Shown here piece by piece: positions 6,639-16,900 of a stretch of DNA of 22,663 nt (position 1 is the first letter of the stretch; every line of letters begins with the position of its first letter). A model generated the notes under the pieces. It made no database searches. It was not told the origin of the DNA and worked only from the letters and a program-made list of their open reading frames with translations. Both the position numbers and the translations under genes were made by a program. The DNA comes from a virus: positions 1-22,663 of the IMG/VR virus record IMGVR_UViG_3300028025_004234; one strand, written 5' to 3'.

Positions 6639-6938
6639 ATGGCAACGACAGTGTATGAGGCTCAAAAACTCACACTTATGGATGGTACAGAAATATCTGT
6701 TCGTCCTTTAAAAATCTCTCTTCTTCGTCCATTTATGGCAAAGTTTGAGGGTGTTGCAGCGGTGGCGGATGACAATGAAAAGTCAATGACTCTTCTTGTT
6801 GAGTGTGTTCAAATTGCAATGAAACAGTACAAACCAGAACTTGCAGATGACATTGAAAAGCTAGAAGAAGTTCTAGACTTGCCAACTGTCTACAAGATTG
6901 TAGAAGCAGCATCAGGTTCAACACTTGCTGGTGAGTAA
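6639..6938 (+). CDS. Tail assembly chaperone, short form (G-like)
   Basis: 99 residues; ATG 6639 with strong AGGAGG. Aligns along its whole length with residues 1-90 of the preceding long chaperone: DGTEI (15-19), PLKI (23-26), LLRPFM, C-x-x-I-x-MKQY and DLPTVYKI (80-87). It ends with SGSTLAGE where the long form continues. In lambda-type phages this short product is made in large excess over the frameshifted form and coats the tape measure during tail assembly. No T-like extension lies downstream: the 41 bases to the tape measure gene contain several stop codons. Both arginines are CGT and its promoter and ribosome site are strong, unlike its partner. It is clearly a gene-duplication product; which copy is older cannot be told. 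Confidence 0.8.
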   Translation: MATTVYEAQKLTLMDGTEISVRPLKISLLRPFMAKFEGVAAVADDNEKSMTLLVECVQIAMKQYKPELADDIEKLEEVLDLPTVYKIVEAASGSTLAGE

Positions 6939-6979
6939 AACAATTAATAACAAAAACTAAAAAGCGAGGTGTAAACTAG

Positions 6980-9900
6980 ATGGCTGACGTTAATGCTAAT
7001 ATTGGCGTTAATATTGATACGTCTGAAGCGTTAGCCCAACTAAAGGCTTTACAACGTCAGATATCTCAGTTCCATACATCAGTCGCTAAAAGCAGCGAAG
7101 CTGCTGGACTGGCGCAGAGAGATCTGCAGAAGAACTTTATCAATAGCGTAAATGCTACTGGTGCTTTTTCTGCAGAACTCCGCACAGTCAAAACAACTTC
7201 TGAATCTTTTACAAATTCACTTGAGAAGAATAAATTCTCTATGCGAGAATACTTTAGGTATTCTGCAGCATCAACAAAAACATTTGGTCAGCTATTTAAG
7301 TCTGAGTTTGACACAATTGGCAAGGTTGCTGAAGATCGTGTAAAAAAGCTACAAACACAATATATTAAGTTAGGCCGTGATTCAAGCGGAGCAATGAAGG
7401 CAATTGCAGTTATGCCTAATCAGCTTGACATGAATAATTTTTCCACTCAGACACAACTTGCAGCACAGAAACAAGCAATATTTAATCAGTTAGTAAAACA
7501 AGGATCTACAAACCTACTTAACTTTGGTAAAAATACTCAGTGGGCTGGTCGTCAGCTTATGGTTGGATTTACTCTTCCACTAGCCAGCCTTGGAATGGTA
7601 GCATCAAGAACTTTCATGGAAATGGAAGCTCAGACAATTAAGTTTAGAAAAGTATACGGAGACTTATTTACACCAACAGAAGAAACAGACCAAGCACTTG
7701 AAAGTATTACAGCACTTGGTCAAATGTTTACTAAGTATGGTGTTGCAGTTTCACAAACAGTAGGACTTGCAGCAGAAGCTGCAGCTGCAGGTTTTTCTGG
7801 TCTTGACTTGCAACGTCAGACAACTGAAGCAACAAGACTTTCTGTTCTTGGACAACTTGATGCACAGAAAGCACTTGAAACAACAATTTCATTGCAAAAT
7901 GCATTTAAGATGTCTTCTGAAAATCTTGCAGAATCAATTGATTTTCTTAACGCAGTAGAAAACCAAACAGTCGTATCCCTAGATGATATTACAACAGCAA
8001 TTCCAAAGGTTGCACCAGTTATTCAACAATTAGGTGGTGATGTAAAAGACCTAGCATTCTTTATGGCAGCAATGAAAGAAGGTGGAATTAATGCATCAGA
8101 AGGTGCTAACGCATTAAAGTCTGGTCTTGCATCTTTAATTAATCCAAGCACAAAGGCAGCAGCAATGCTTGAAAGTGTTGGAGTAAACATAAAGAAAATT
8201 GTTGAATCAAATCAAGGAGATTTAAAAGCAACTGTTGTTGAGTTTGCACAAGCACTTGACACATTAGACCCACTTACTCGTGCAAGAGCAATTGAACAGT
8301 TATTTGGTAAGTTCCAGTTTGCTCGTTTGTCAACATTATTTGATAACGTAACAAATGAAACTGGACAAGCAGCACGTGTTCTTGAATTAGCAGGATCATC
8401 TATTGAAGACCTTGCCTCTTTATCAGAAAAAGAATTAGGACTTACTGCAGACTCTGCAATGAATAAGTTCCGTAAATCTGTTGAAGACTTAAAGCTTGCT
8501 CTTGTTCCAGTTGGACAAACATTCTTAGAGGCAGTAACACCAATTGTAGAATTTATTGGCGGAATACTTGAAAAGTTCAATAACCTTTCTTCTGGTGTAA
8601 AACGAGCATTAGTAATATTAACAGTTGCACTAGGTGCCATTGGTCCAATTGCATTAATGACATTTGGTTTGGTTGCTAACGCAATTGCAAATGCACTTAA
8701 ACTTATAAATCATTTACGTAATGGATACTTAAAGTTAACTGGACAATCACAAATACTTGGTGAGCAAACTGACTATTTGACAATGGAACAAATTGATGCA
8801 GCAGCAGCAGCACACTCTTTGGACCAATCACATGCAAGACTTACTCAAACATTTACAGCAGAATCTACTGCAATAGCAAAGTTAATTGCTTCATATCAGC
8901 AAGCAGCAAATGCAGGTGCAAAGTTTGCAGCAATAAATCCAGGAATGATGATGGCTCCACGCACTCCTACAAAGAGAGCAGAAGGAAAGCCAGTAGTAGT
9001 TGGCGGTACAGGAAATCAAGACACAGAATTAGCATTACTAACACCTGGAGAAACAGTAATTCCAGCAAAGATGTCAAAAAAGTATGCTGCACTAATTAAT
9101 GGAATGATTGCTGGAAACATTCCTGGATATATGTCAGGAAAATCAGCAGCATATGCACACGCACAAATGCCATTTGCTCCTGGATCAGAACAATATTTAC
9201 AAGGAATAAAGATTGCTGGACTAGAGCAGCTATCAAAAGAATTTCCACAATTTATAAAAGTTGTTTCAAATCTTGTTGCAGAACTTCCTCAAGCATTAAA
9301 TGTTGCAATGAAAAAAGGAGCACCAATTGGAGAATTTACAAGAGATTATTCTGCTCGTGAAGGTAAATTTACAACTGCTGCAAAACTAGGTGGTCTTGAT
9401 CTTGGTGATGAAGGAGCAAAAATAGCACTCCAATCACTTGAAAATGAAATAGGAGAAGCAACAGTTCAACTAGCAAAACAAAAAGCTTCTGGAGCAGAGG
9501 TCGTTGTTTCAGATGAAATGTTTGCTGAAGCTACTCGTTCTGTAATTAATAAATATAAAGATGTAGAAGGGTCTGCAGGCAAAGCAGCAAGAGCTTTAGA
9601 TAGAGCCTCAACTCAAATTGGGCAAATAAGAGTAAGTGCCAAAAAAGATGATATTGTTTCTGGCCTAGCTAGTGGAAAATTTAGAAGAAGCAGAACTGGA
9701 AAACAAACACAAAATCAAATTTTATTTGATAATGTTAATGTTGGAAGAGAAAGCTCTACAAATCCTAATAATTTTTATTCTGGAAATCCAACAAGTCCAA
9801 GAGGAAGCTATAGAGGAAAAACAAAAGAGTCTATTGTTATCCAAGCACAAGCAGATGCAGAAATTTATGAAAAAACAATTAAACAAAAAACATCAGACAT

Positions 9901-12900
9901 ATATGTATCTTCTAGAGAAAGACAAAGCCCACATCCACAAGCTGCAAAAGATGGAGCCGATGATGCAAGGGCATACGATAAAGCAAGATCATCTGTAGCA
10001 CAACAATCAAGATCATCACTATATGGAAGTGGTCCAATAGACCCAACACAAAAAGCTATTCGTAGAAATGAAGATAGAAAAATGAGATTGTCTCAGGTGG
10101 GACAAGGTATGTCTCCATCTCCACAAATAATAAAGGCTATAGATAATGAGGTAGCAGCAAGAAAAGTTTCACAGCAAAGACTTAGCTCTATGAACTCTGC
10201 CCTTATGGGTGGAACCTTTGCATTAACATCTTTGGCTGGCGCAGGATCAATGGCTAGTGGACCACTTGGAGATATTTCCAGGCAAGTAATGAAGTTCTCT
10301 GGACTACTATTTGCACTAATGTCTGTTACACAATTATTAACACAGACAAAGATTGCAGCCCTTGCTGCAGAAAGATTATCAATTGCTTCAACTGCAATGA
10401 AGATGGCTAAGGGTGGTGCAGGAGTGGCTGGCATGTCAGGAATTCTTGGAAAGTCTGGAATTTTTGGAAACATTGCAAGACTTGGATTTGGATTAATAAA
10501 ATTACTTGGACCAGTTGGATTGATTACAACAGGATTTATTACAGCAGTATCTGCTATGAAAACATATAACTCTTGGAGAGAAAGAGAACGTCTTGCAATT
10601 GAAGGCCTTGGCGATGCTGCATTCTTAAGTAGTGAAAAAATAAAAACACTTGGAGATTTTTTTGGAGTAGTTCCAACACAAACAAGACTTGAAAGAAGTG
10701 GCCCATCACTTGTATTGGGTAAAGAAGAAAGATCACAGGTTGACTCTCTTAGAGCTGCAGAATCATTTAGAAAAGACTTTGCAAAGGATATTGAATCTTT
10801 AAGAGGAGCTAACAATAAACAGGCAGAAATTATTTTTAATTCTTTACAAGTTCAACTAAAAGGAAAAGGTTTTGCAGAAGAAAATATTCAAACAATAATA
10901 AAAGCACTTCAAGAAGAGTCTGGAAAAGTAAATGTAGAAATTGACTTTAAGTCATTAGATTTAGCTACAGAAGCTGGTCAAGCAAACTTAGAAAAAATAT
11001 CAAAAAAGCTTGGAACTTCTTTTGGAAAGCAATTTTCAGAAGGATACTCTGCTGAGATTAAAACGGGATTTAGTGGAGCTACTGGTGAAGTTGTTACATA
11101 TACAAAAGAAACTTTATCTAAAGGACTACAAAAGAGTTTGTCAACAACCTCTAAAGTAATTGCAGGAATGTTTAATGGCTTATCTGGACAAATTGAAAAT
11201 GGAACAATAAACGCAAAAGAATTTAATCAATCTTTTTCTGCAATATCAAACACAATAGAAAATATGCCTGAGCCACAATCTATGCTTCTACTTAATAATA
11301 TTTTAAGGGCAATGCCTGGAGATTTAGCAAAAACAGCAGTAGGAATTAAAAATGTATCAGATCAACTTCTTATTGCAAAAGCTGCTGCACTTGGATTGTC
11401 AACTATTACACCAGCAATGATAAATCAACTAAAGGCTGCTTCAGAGCCAGGAGCAGATCCAAGAGCAGGACTTGCAGCAGGTAGAATAAGAGCAAAGATT
11501 AAATCAGACCTAAAGGGTATTCAGGAGTTAATGGACCTTGTGACTGAAAGCTCTAAAACAAGTGCTCAAACAACAACAACAACAGGACAAAAAGAAGTAA
11601 ATTCTCTTGTGGCTAAAACTCAGGCAATTGTAAAACAAACTAGAGCATATGTAATTTTACGTAATGCAAACGTTGACAATGCAACTGCAACCGAATTATC
11701 AAATGATGCAGAGATTGCATCACTAGTTCTTGCTAATGCCAAAGGTAAAAAATTAATACAGCTAAAGAAAGAGCTTAATGATTATAAGGCAGCTGTAGAA
11801 GGATTAACAGCAGCAACTAAAGCAGGCATGTCAGAGGATGAACAATTTGAAGCTAATCTATCACGCACACTAGCAATTGCAAATCTTCGTGAAAAATTAA
11901 TTGATATACAATTTGCATCAAGATTAAAAGATGAAAACGATAAGCTAGAAACACAAGAAAAAAATCTTGAATCCATAAATGAAAAAATTGATGCAATAAC
12001 TAAAGAAGATATTGATCCGCTACAAAAACAGATAGATGCTAACAGCTTTGCTCTTGAAGGAATAGCACTACAAGAAGATGCAATTAATGAAAAGTATGAA
12101 ACACAAATTACAGCACTAGATAAAATTGCTTCAATTAATCAAGAAATTAATAACATTCAGAAACAAAGAATGTCTATTGCAGATGCACTTACTCGTGGAG
12201 ACATATCTGCAGCAGCAGTAGCAGTACAAGAAGCAAGAGCACAACAAGCAGAATCTGCAATATCTGGACAAAGAAATGCATTGACTGCAGGCCGTGATGC
12301 AGCAATTGGAGCACTAGGAAGAAATGCACTTGAAAAAGCAAACAAGCAATTACAGTATGACATTAGCGTAATTGAAAAAACAAAACTATTAACTCTTAGA
12401 GAACAAAAAACAGAAACTGAAGCACTAATACAAGCAGCTGAAAGAAAAATTGCTCTAACAGAACTAGAAATAAAAAATGAAAAAGAAAGAGCAGTTTATT
12501 CTGGACAAACAAGACAAAACATTGAAGATCAGGCTGATCTATTCCGATTAGCAAAAGAGGCTGGAATAACTTACAATGCAGAACTAATTAAGCAATTAGC
12601 AAATGCAGAAGGCATTAAAGCGGCTATTGAAGCACTGGAAACAACAGTTACCACAAAACATATAATAGAAACAACGTATACAACAGGAGGCAGTGGCCCT
12701 GGGCCAGGTGGTCCTGAGACAGAAGTACCTGCTAAAGATAAAAAACCAATTAAACCACCTGCTGGAGGCGGTACTGGAGGCGGTACTGGAGGGGGTACTG
12801 GAGACAGCACAACAATTCAAAATCCTACAATTAGAGAAGCTGAAAGACAACAGGCAGCAAGAACAGCAACATTGGCAAAACAAGATGCAGCAATGGCAGG

Positions 12901-13333
12901 AAGAGCAGCAGATGCAGCAAAAGCAGTAGCATCAGCAAAAGCAAGCGCAGCAAGTTCTTTGGCAAAGCAAGAAGCAGCTATGGCAGCAAGAGGACCAGTA
13001 AGAAGGTCTATGGGTGGTTTAATTCCAAAATATATGGCAGCAGGTGGATTTGCACGTGGAACAGATACTGTACCAGCAATGTTAACTCCTGGAGAGTTTG
13101 TTGTTAAAAAGTTTGCTGTTGATAGCTTTGGTGTAGATAATTTGCGTGATATTAATAATGGAACATTTAATAATAAATCACAAGCAAGTGGAAATACTTC
13201 TAGCTCAGTGTATAATTATGGTATCAATGTTAATGTTTCAAACTCTAATGCAAGCACAGATGAAATTGCAAAGGCAGTAATAACACAGATTAAAAATATT
13301 GATAATCAAAGAATTAGGAGTCAAAGGTACTAA
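6980..13333 (+). CDS. Tail tape measure protein
   Basis: 2117 residues; ATG 6980 eight bases after CGAGGTG (6965-6971). It sets tail length and sits inside the tube. At the known 0.15 nm per residue it predicts a tail of roughly 315 nm, which is long. Layout: N-terminal helical region; a TP901-type tape measure domain at about 180-460 (begins NFGKNTQWAGRQLM); a hydrophobic stretch at 542-575; a first LTPGE motif at 687-691; a charged, Ser/Lys-rich middle; further hydrophobic stretches at about 1072-1120 and 1166-1193; a long coiled coil at about 1650-1890; a Gly/Thr linker near 1929-1942; and the usual C-terminal module GTDTVPAMLTPGEFVV at 2027-2042. Arginine codons are mixed up to about residue 670 and almost all AGA afterwards. 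No peptidase or lysozyme motif was recognised. Confidence 0.95.
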   Translation: MADVNANIGVNIDTSEALAQLKALQRQISQFHTSVAKSSEAAGLAQRDLQKNFINSVNATGAFSAELRTVKTTSESFTNSLEKNKFSMREYFRYSAASTKTFGQLFKSEFDTIGKVAEDRVKKLQTQYIKLGRDSSGAMKAIAVMPNQLDMNNFSTQTQLAAQKQAIFNQLVKQGSTNLLNFGKNTQWAGRQLMVGFTLPLASLGMVASRTFMEMEAQTIKFRKVYGDLFTPTEETDQALESITALGQMFTKYGVAVSQTVGLAAEAAAAGFSGLDLQRQTTEATRLSVLGQLDAQKALETTISLQNAFKMSSENLAESIDFLNAVENQTVVSLDDITTAIPKVAPVIQQLGGDVKDLAFFMAAMKEGGINASEGANALKSGLASLINPSTKAAAMLESVGVNIKKIVESNQGDLKATVVEFAQALDTLDPLTRARAIEQLFGKFQFARLSTLFDNVTNETGQAARVLELAGSSIEDLASLSEKELGLTADSAMNKFRKSVEDLKLALVPVGQTFLEAVTPIVEFIGGILEKFNNLSSGVKRALVILTVALGAIGPIALMTFGLVANAIANALKLINHLRNGYLKLTGQSQILGEQTDYLTMEQIDAAAAAHSLDQSHARLTQTFTAESTAIAKLIASYQQAANAGAKFAAINPGMMMAPRTPTKRAEGKPVVVGGTGNQDTELALLTPGETVIPAKMSKKYAALINGMIAGNIPGYMSGKSAAYAHAQMPFAPGSEQYLQGIKIAGLEQLSKEFPQFIKVVSNLVAELPQALNVAMKKGAPIGEFTRDYSAREGKFTTAAKLGGLDLGDEGAKIALQSLENEIGEATVQLAKQKASGAEVVVSDEMFAEATRSVINKYKDVEGSAGKAARALDRASTQIGQIRVSAKKDDIVSGLASGKFRRSRTGKQTQNQILFDNVNVGRESSTNPNNFYSGNPTSPRGSYRGKTKESIVIQAQADAEIYEKTIKQKTSDIYVSSRERQSPHPQAAKDGADDARAYDKARSSVAQQSRSSLYGSGPIDPTQKAIRRNEDRKMRLSQVGQGMSPSPQIIKAIDNEVAARKVSQQRLSSMNSALMGGTFALTSLAGAGSMASGPLGDISRQVMKFSGLLFALMSVTQLLTQTKIAALAAERLSIASTAMKMAKGGAGVAGMSGILGKSGIFGNIARLGFGLIKLLGPVGLITTGFITAVSAMKTYNSWRERERLAIEGLGDAAFLSSEKIKTLGDFFGVVPTQTRLERSGPSLVLGKEERSQVDSLRAAESFRKDFAKDIESLRGANNKQAEIIFNSLQVQLKGKGFAEENIQTIIKALQEESGKVNVEIDFKSLDLATEAGQANLEKISKKLGTSFGKQFSEGYSAEIKTGFSGATGEVVTYTKETLSKGLQKSLSTTSKVIAGMFNGLSGQIENGTINAKEFNQSFSAISNTIENMPEPQSMLLLNNILRAMPGDLAKTAVGIKNVSDQLLIAKAAALGLSTITPAMINQLKAASEPGADPRAGLAAGRIRAKIKSDLKGIQELMDLVTESSKTSAQTTTTTGQKEVNSLVAKTQAIVKQTRAYVILRNANVDNATATELSNDAEIASLVLANAKGKKLIQLKKELNDYKAAVEGLTAATKAGMSEDEQFEANLSRTLAIANLREKLIDIQFASRLKDENDKLETQEKNLESINEKIDAITKEDIDPLQKQIDANSFALEGIALQEDAINEKYETQITALDKIASINQEINNIQKQRMSIADALTRGDISAAAVAVQEARAQQAESAISGQRNALTAGRDAAIGALGRNALEKANKQLQYDISVIEKTKLLTLREQKTETEALIQAAERKIALTELEIKNEKERAVYSGQTRQNIEDQADLFRLAKEAGITYNAELIKQLANAEGIKAAIEALETTVTTKHIIETTYTTGGSGPGPGGPETEVPAKDKKPIKPPAGGGTGGGTGGGTGDSTTIQNPTIREAERQQAARTATLAKQDAAMAGRAADAAKAVASAKASAASSLAKQEAAMAARGPVRRSMGGLIPKYMAAGGFARGTDTVPAMLTPGEFVVKKFAVDSFGVDNLRDINNGTFNNKSQASGNTSSSVYNYGINVNVSNSNASTDEIAKAVITQIKNIDNQRIRSQRY
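12764..12799 (+). repeat. Three 12-base tandem repeats coding Gly-Gly-Gly-Thr
   Basis: Unit GGAGGCGGTACT at 12764-12775 and 12776-12787, with a third copy (one base changed) at 12788-12799. It codes a flexible GGGT linker near the C-terminal end of the tape measure protein, preceded by a Pro/Lys-rich segment. Copy number may vary between relatives. Confidence 0.85.
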
Positions 13334-13986
13334 TGGCCACATCATCCTATATAACGGGCAGAAAGCGATATCAGAGACCACAGGCTATCCTTTGGTCAGA
13401 GAATGCTGGGACTCTTACAAACGGTCTCTACGTGCCTACAGGGTATGAAATTGGGGCAGATATACCAGAGGGTACAGATCAAAATATGATTGATCAATTT
13501 TTAATATTATCAGATCATAATCGTGCAAATATGTCATTTTCAACAGAAAGAATTGAGCAACGACAAAGAACTATTAATGGACGCATGAGGTCATATCACA
13601 TTGCTGATAAGTTAAAAATGTCAGTATCCTGGAACAACCTACCATCAAGAGCACATGCTGGAGTGGCAAATTTTAACACAGAAGGAGATCCTGCCATACA
13701 GGGTATTTCAACATATAAAAATACTACAAATGAATATACTTCAGACGGTGGAGCAGGTGGAGTAGAATTGCTTGACTGGTACGAAAACCATAAAGGACCA
13801 TTTTGGATGTATCTTGCATACGATAAATATTCTAACTTTGGAAATGACGATGAAGCCTTTGGGCATCTTGCTCAGTATAACCAAATAGTTCAAGTATATT
13901 TTGCAGACTTTACTTATGATGTAGTAAAACGTGGTGGAAGCAACTTTGATCTTTGGAATGTTTCTGTAAGCTTAGAAGAGGTTTAA
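13333..13986 (+). CDS. Minor tail protein, probable distal tail (Dit-like) position
   Basis: 217 residues; the ATG overlaps the tape measure stop by one base (TAATG). The gene right after the tape measure usually codes the distal tail protein, a ring that links the tube to the hub. The sequence looks beta-rich with many aromatics. Visible segments are RQRTINGRMRSYHIADKL and a WNNLPSRAH stretch in the middle, LLDWYENHKGPFWMYLAYD at about 145-163, and a C-terminal strand NFDLWNVSVSLEEV. The last is the type of closing strand (V-S-L-E-E) found in tube-like and Dit-like folds. No enzyme motif is seen. The Dit role is inferred from position; a general minor tail protein is the safe reading. Confidence 0.6.
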   Translation: MATSSYITGRKRYQRPQAILWSENAGTLTNGLYVPTGYEIGADIPEGTDQNMIDQFLILSDHNRANMSFSTERIEQRQRTINGRMRSYHIADKLKMSVSWNNLPSRAHAGVANFNTEGDPAIQGISTYKNTTNEYTSDGGAGGVELLDWYENHKGPFWMYLAYDKYSNFGNDDEAFGHLAQYNQIVQVYFADFTYDVVKRGGSNFDLWNVSVSLEEV

Positions 13987-13987
13987 T

Positions 13988-16900
13988 GTGTTTGTTGATG
14001 AAACCTTAAAGACACACTTAGAAACATCTGCAACAATAAACTTAAAATCTCTTGTTCTTGCTGAATGGAATATGAATATTCCAGATAACATATTTAAAAC
14101 TGGTAACTATAGATATAGACCAAATGAAGTTGGAGATATATATTCAAATCTTCCGCAGTCATTTGACAGACTTGATATAGGAAAATATTATACGGATGCA
14201 CTAGAGTCAAATGTTGTTATTGATGGAGGAGTTACAAATACAGATACTCCACAGGTATTTCTTGCAAATAAAGAAAAAAACAAACTATTCTATTCTTTAG
14301 AAGATTGTCTAGGACAATTTAGACCACGTTCTGGAATTAATAAGTTAATGTATTTTTCTGGAAAATATCTTGCAAACTCTGGATCAAGACTTGCAGAGCG
14401 CCCAAGATATTACATGCCATCAAGGTATGATCAGTTTAAATACTGGACTTCATATAGAACAGAGTCTGGCAATGAATATGGAATCTCAAACCAAATACTA
14501 AATTCAAACTTTTTTATATATGATGCTGTTCCATTTGTAGTGTACAAAGAAAAGGTTCCAGCAAATAGAATTATTGTTAAAATGCAAACTAATGTGGGAA
14601 CAGCTGATCTTGGTCCTTTTAAAACACCATCAGCTACTATTCAAGATCCACTTTACGGAGATCTAAATAAAACAACTCCAAGAAAATGGAAAGTTCAATA
14701 TTTAAATAACGACAACTGGATTGATGCATACTCATTTGATCAAAACTCAACAAGAGATGATGGAACTCCTATTGTTAGTGCAGATGGTTATGTTGAACTT
14801 CAATATGGACTAATAATTCCAGAAAAATTTAAGGATAGTTTTGTATTTGCAGAAACATTGTCGTCAACAATCTTGCTTCCAGAAATATCAATAACTGGAT
14901 TCTGTTACCTAATAATTGAAAACGAAAACGAAATTGGAACACTTCATATTTGGAACGGAACAGAATATGAAACATTTATTCCAAACTACGGATGGATTAT
15001 TGGAAAAGAAGAGGTAGAAACAAATACAAATTTTGTAACAGACTTTACATCACCACAACAATACAACATAAGTGGAAACGCATTACCATTTTATAGAGAG
15101 TTTGCATATGTTGAAGGAATTAGACTTGTTGTTGACACAATGAATAAATTTGATTGCACATTTGATTTAATTGAAATGTCTCCAAGACTTGTTGCAAATA
15201 TTTCAGATAAAGTTAGTGATTATAAAGTAACCAAAATGTTATCAGATATTTCTTCAACAGCACTACCAGTTGGTCAATTACTGGCCTCAACTGGATCTGT
15301 TTCATTATTTGATGAAGATCAATCATTTAGTGACTTAAATACAGCAAGCATAATTTCAAACTATATTAAGAAGAACATAAAGTTTAGTTTTTTTGAAAGT
15401 TTAATGGACGTAGAAGGATTTGACTATCACATTCCAATAAAAACATTATATAGTGAAGGTATACCACAAAATACTGGAGCCTTTATTGATATTGATTTAC
15501 GTGATTTCTATTTTTATCTTGAATCTATGCCAGCTCCAAGATTATTGTTAACTGATGCATCTCTTAGCTATGCAGTAACAGTTCTTCTTGACTACATTGG
15601 GTTTAGTAATTATTCATTTAAAAGAGTAGCAAATGAAAAAGACCCAATCATTCCATATTTTTTTGTTGGACCAGATCAAAACGTAGCAGAAGTTTTAAAT
15701 CAATTAGCAGTTTCAACTCAAACATCAATGTTCTTTGACGAATATAACAACTTTATCGTAATGAGCAAAGACTATTTAATGCCAGAAGAAAACACAAGAG
15801 AGACAAACTTTGTTCTATCTGGAAATAATAATCAGAATCAGTCTGGAATAATTGAAAATCAAACATCTGGAAACCTTCCAAACATTATTAGTATTTCATC
15901 AAAAGATAAAAAAGTTTATAACGATGGAAAAATAAACTACACAACAAGATATATTCAAAGATCATATGGGTCAATAAGACAAGCTAGTTTGATTGACCAA
16001 GAAAAAACATGGATATACAAGCCAGCACTTTTGTGGGAAGTTGGAGGCACTGAAAATACAAAAACTATAAATGAGGTTGCATCTAAGCAGGGTAATTATG
16101 TCCTTGGTGCAATGCCTATTAACTCTAACATAGTCAATTCTGAACCTTCTGTAGTTAATAATATACTGATAGATAATGTTCTAGATCTTGGAGAAAATGT
16201 TTATTGGCTTACAAGAAATCAAGGATACTTTTATGCCAATGGAGAAATTATTAGGTATGATGCAGCAGAATTTAACGTTACTGGAACTGGAAATGTTTGG
16301 ATTAGTGATAACCAAGAGTATCAAAGATATTTTGCATCTTTGCCATTTAATGGAAAGATTTATCCAACAGGCCTTGTAAGAATTTACGCAGAGCCATACT
16401 ATGAAACAGTGGATGGAATTACAAGACTAAAGAATGGTCCAGTACAATCTCACGGTAGAGCGCAATTTGGAACAAAAATTACAAACCATGAATCTGGCAT
16501 TGGAACCTATTGGTCAGATAATTTGTATGTTCGTGGTTGCACAATGAGATCAGATTATTTGTTTACAACAGAATCAGAGATAGATATCCCAGCAACAACA
16601 TTAGGAAAAGCTGGAAGTAGTGACTCAAAGGCAAAACAAACAACCCGTAATGGAGTAATCAAAAACTTTATGTCTGTTTCAAATAAAACAGAAACAGAAA
16701 TTAATTCTTTTAATTCAGCACAAACAGGAACAATTCAATCTTCTGCACTCGTAATGAATGGTCCATCGTTTACTTCAACAGAAAAACCTTTAGATTTTAT
16801 TTCTTATGTCTATAAAGATCTTGATAGTGCATACAGACATTTTGGAACAAGAATGCGTATTGTTGGCAAAATTGAAAACAGTGAAAATAGATCTCAGACA

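Noticed and set aside
6900-6980. Programmed -1 frameshift extending the short chaperone toward the tape measure gene
   Set aside because: No slippery heptamer was seen at its end and the 41-base gap contains several stop codons, so no T-like extension could be made.
10093-10815. Long reverse-strand open frame (about 240 codons) inside the tape measure gene, with others at 852-1337 and 12571-12883
   Set aside because: These are opposite-strand shadows of strongly supported coding sequence, with low-complexity Ser/Pro/Ala/Leu products, no ribosome sites and no recognisable domains.
12764-12799. The 12-base tandem repeat as a CRISPR-like or regulatory repeat
   Set aside because: Its period is a multiple of three, it has no spacers, and it codes a Gly-rich linker in frame within the tape measure protein.
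13986-13988. ATG at 13986 as the hub gene start
   Set aside because: It is out of frame and stops after seven codons; GTG 13988 has the correct frame and ribosome-site spacing.
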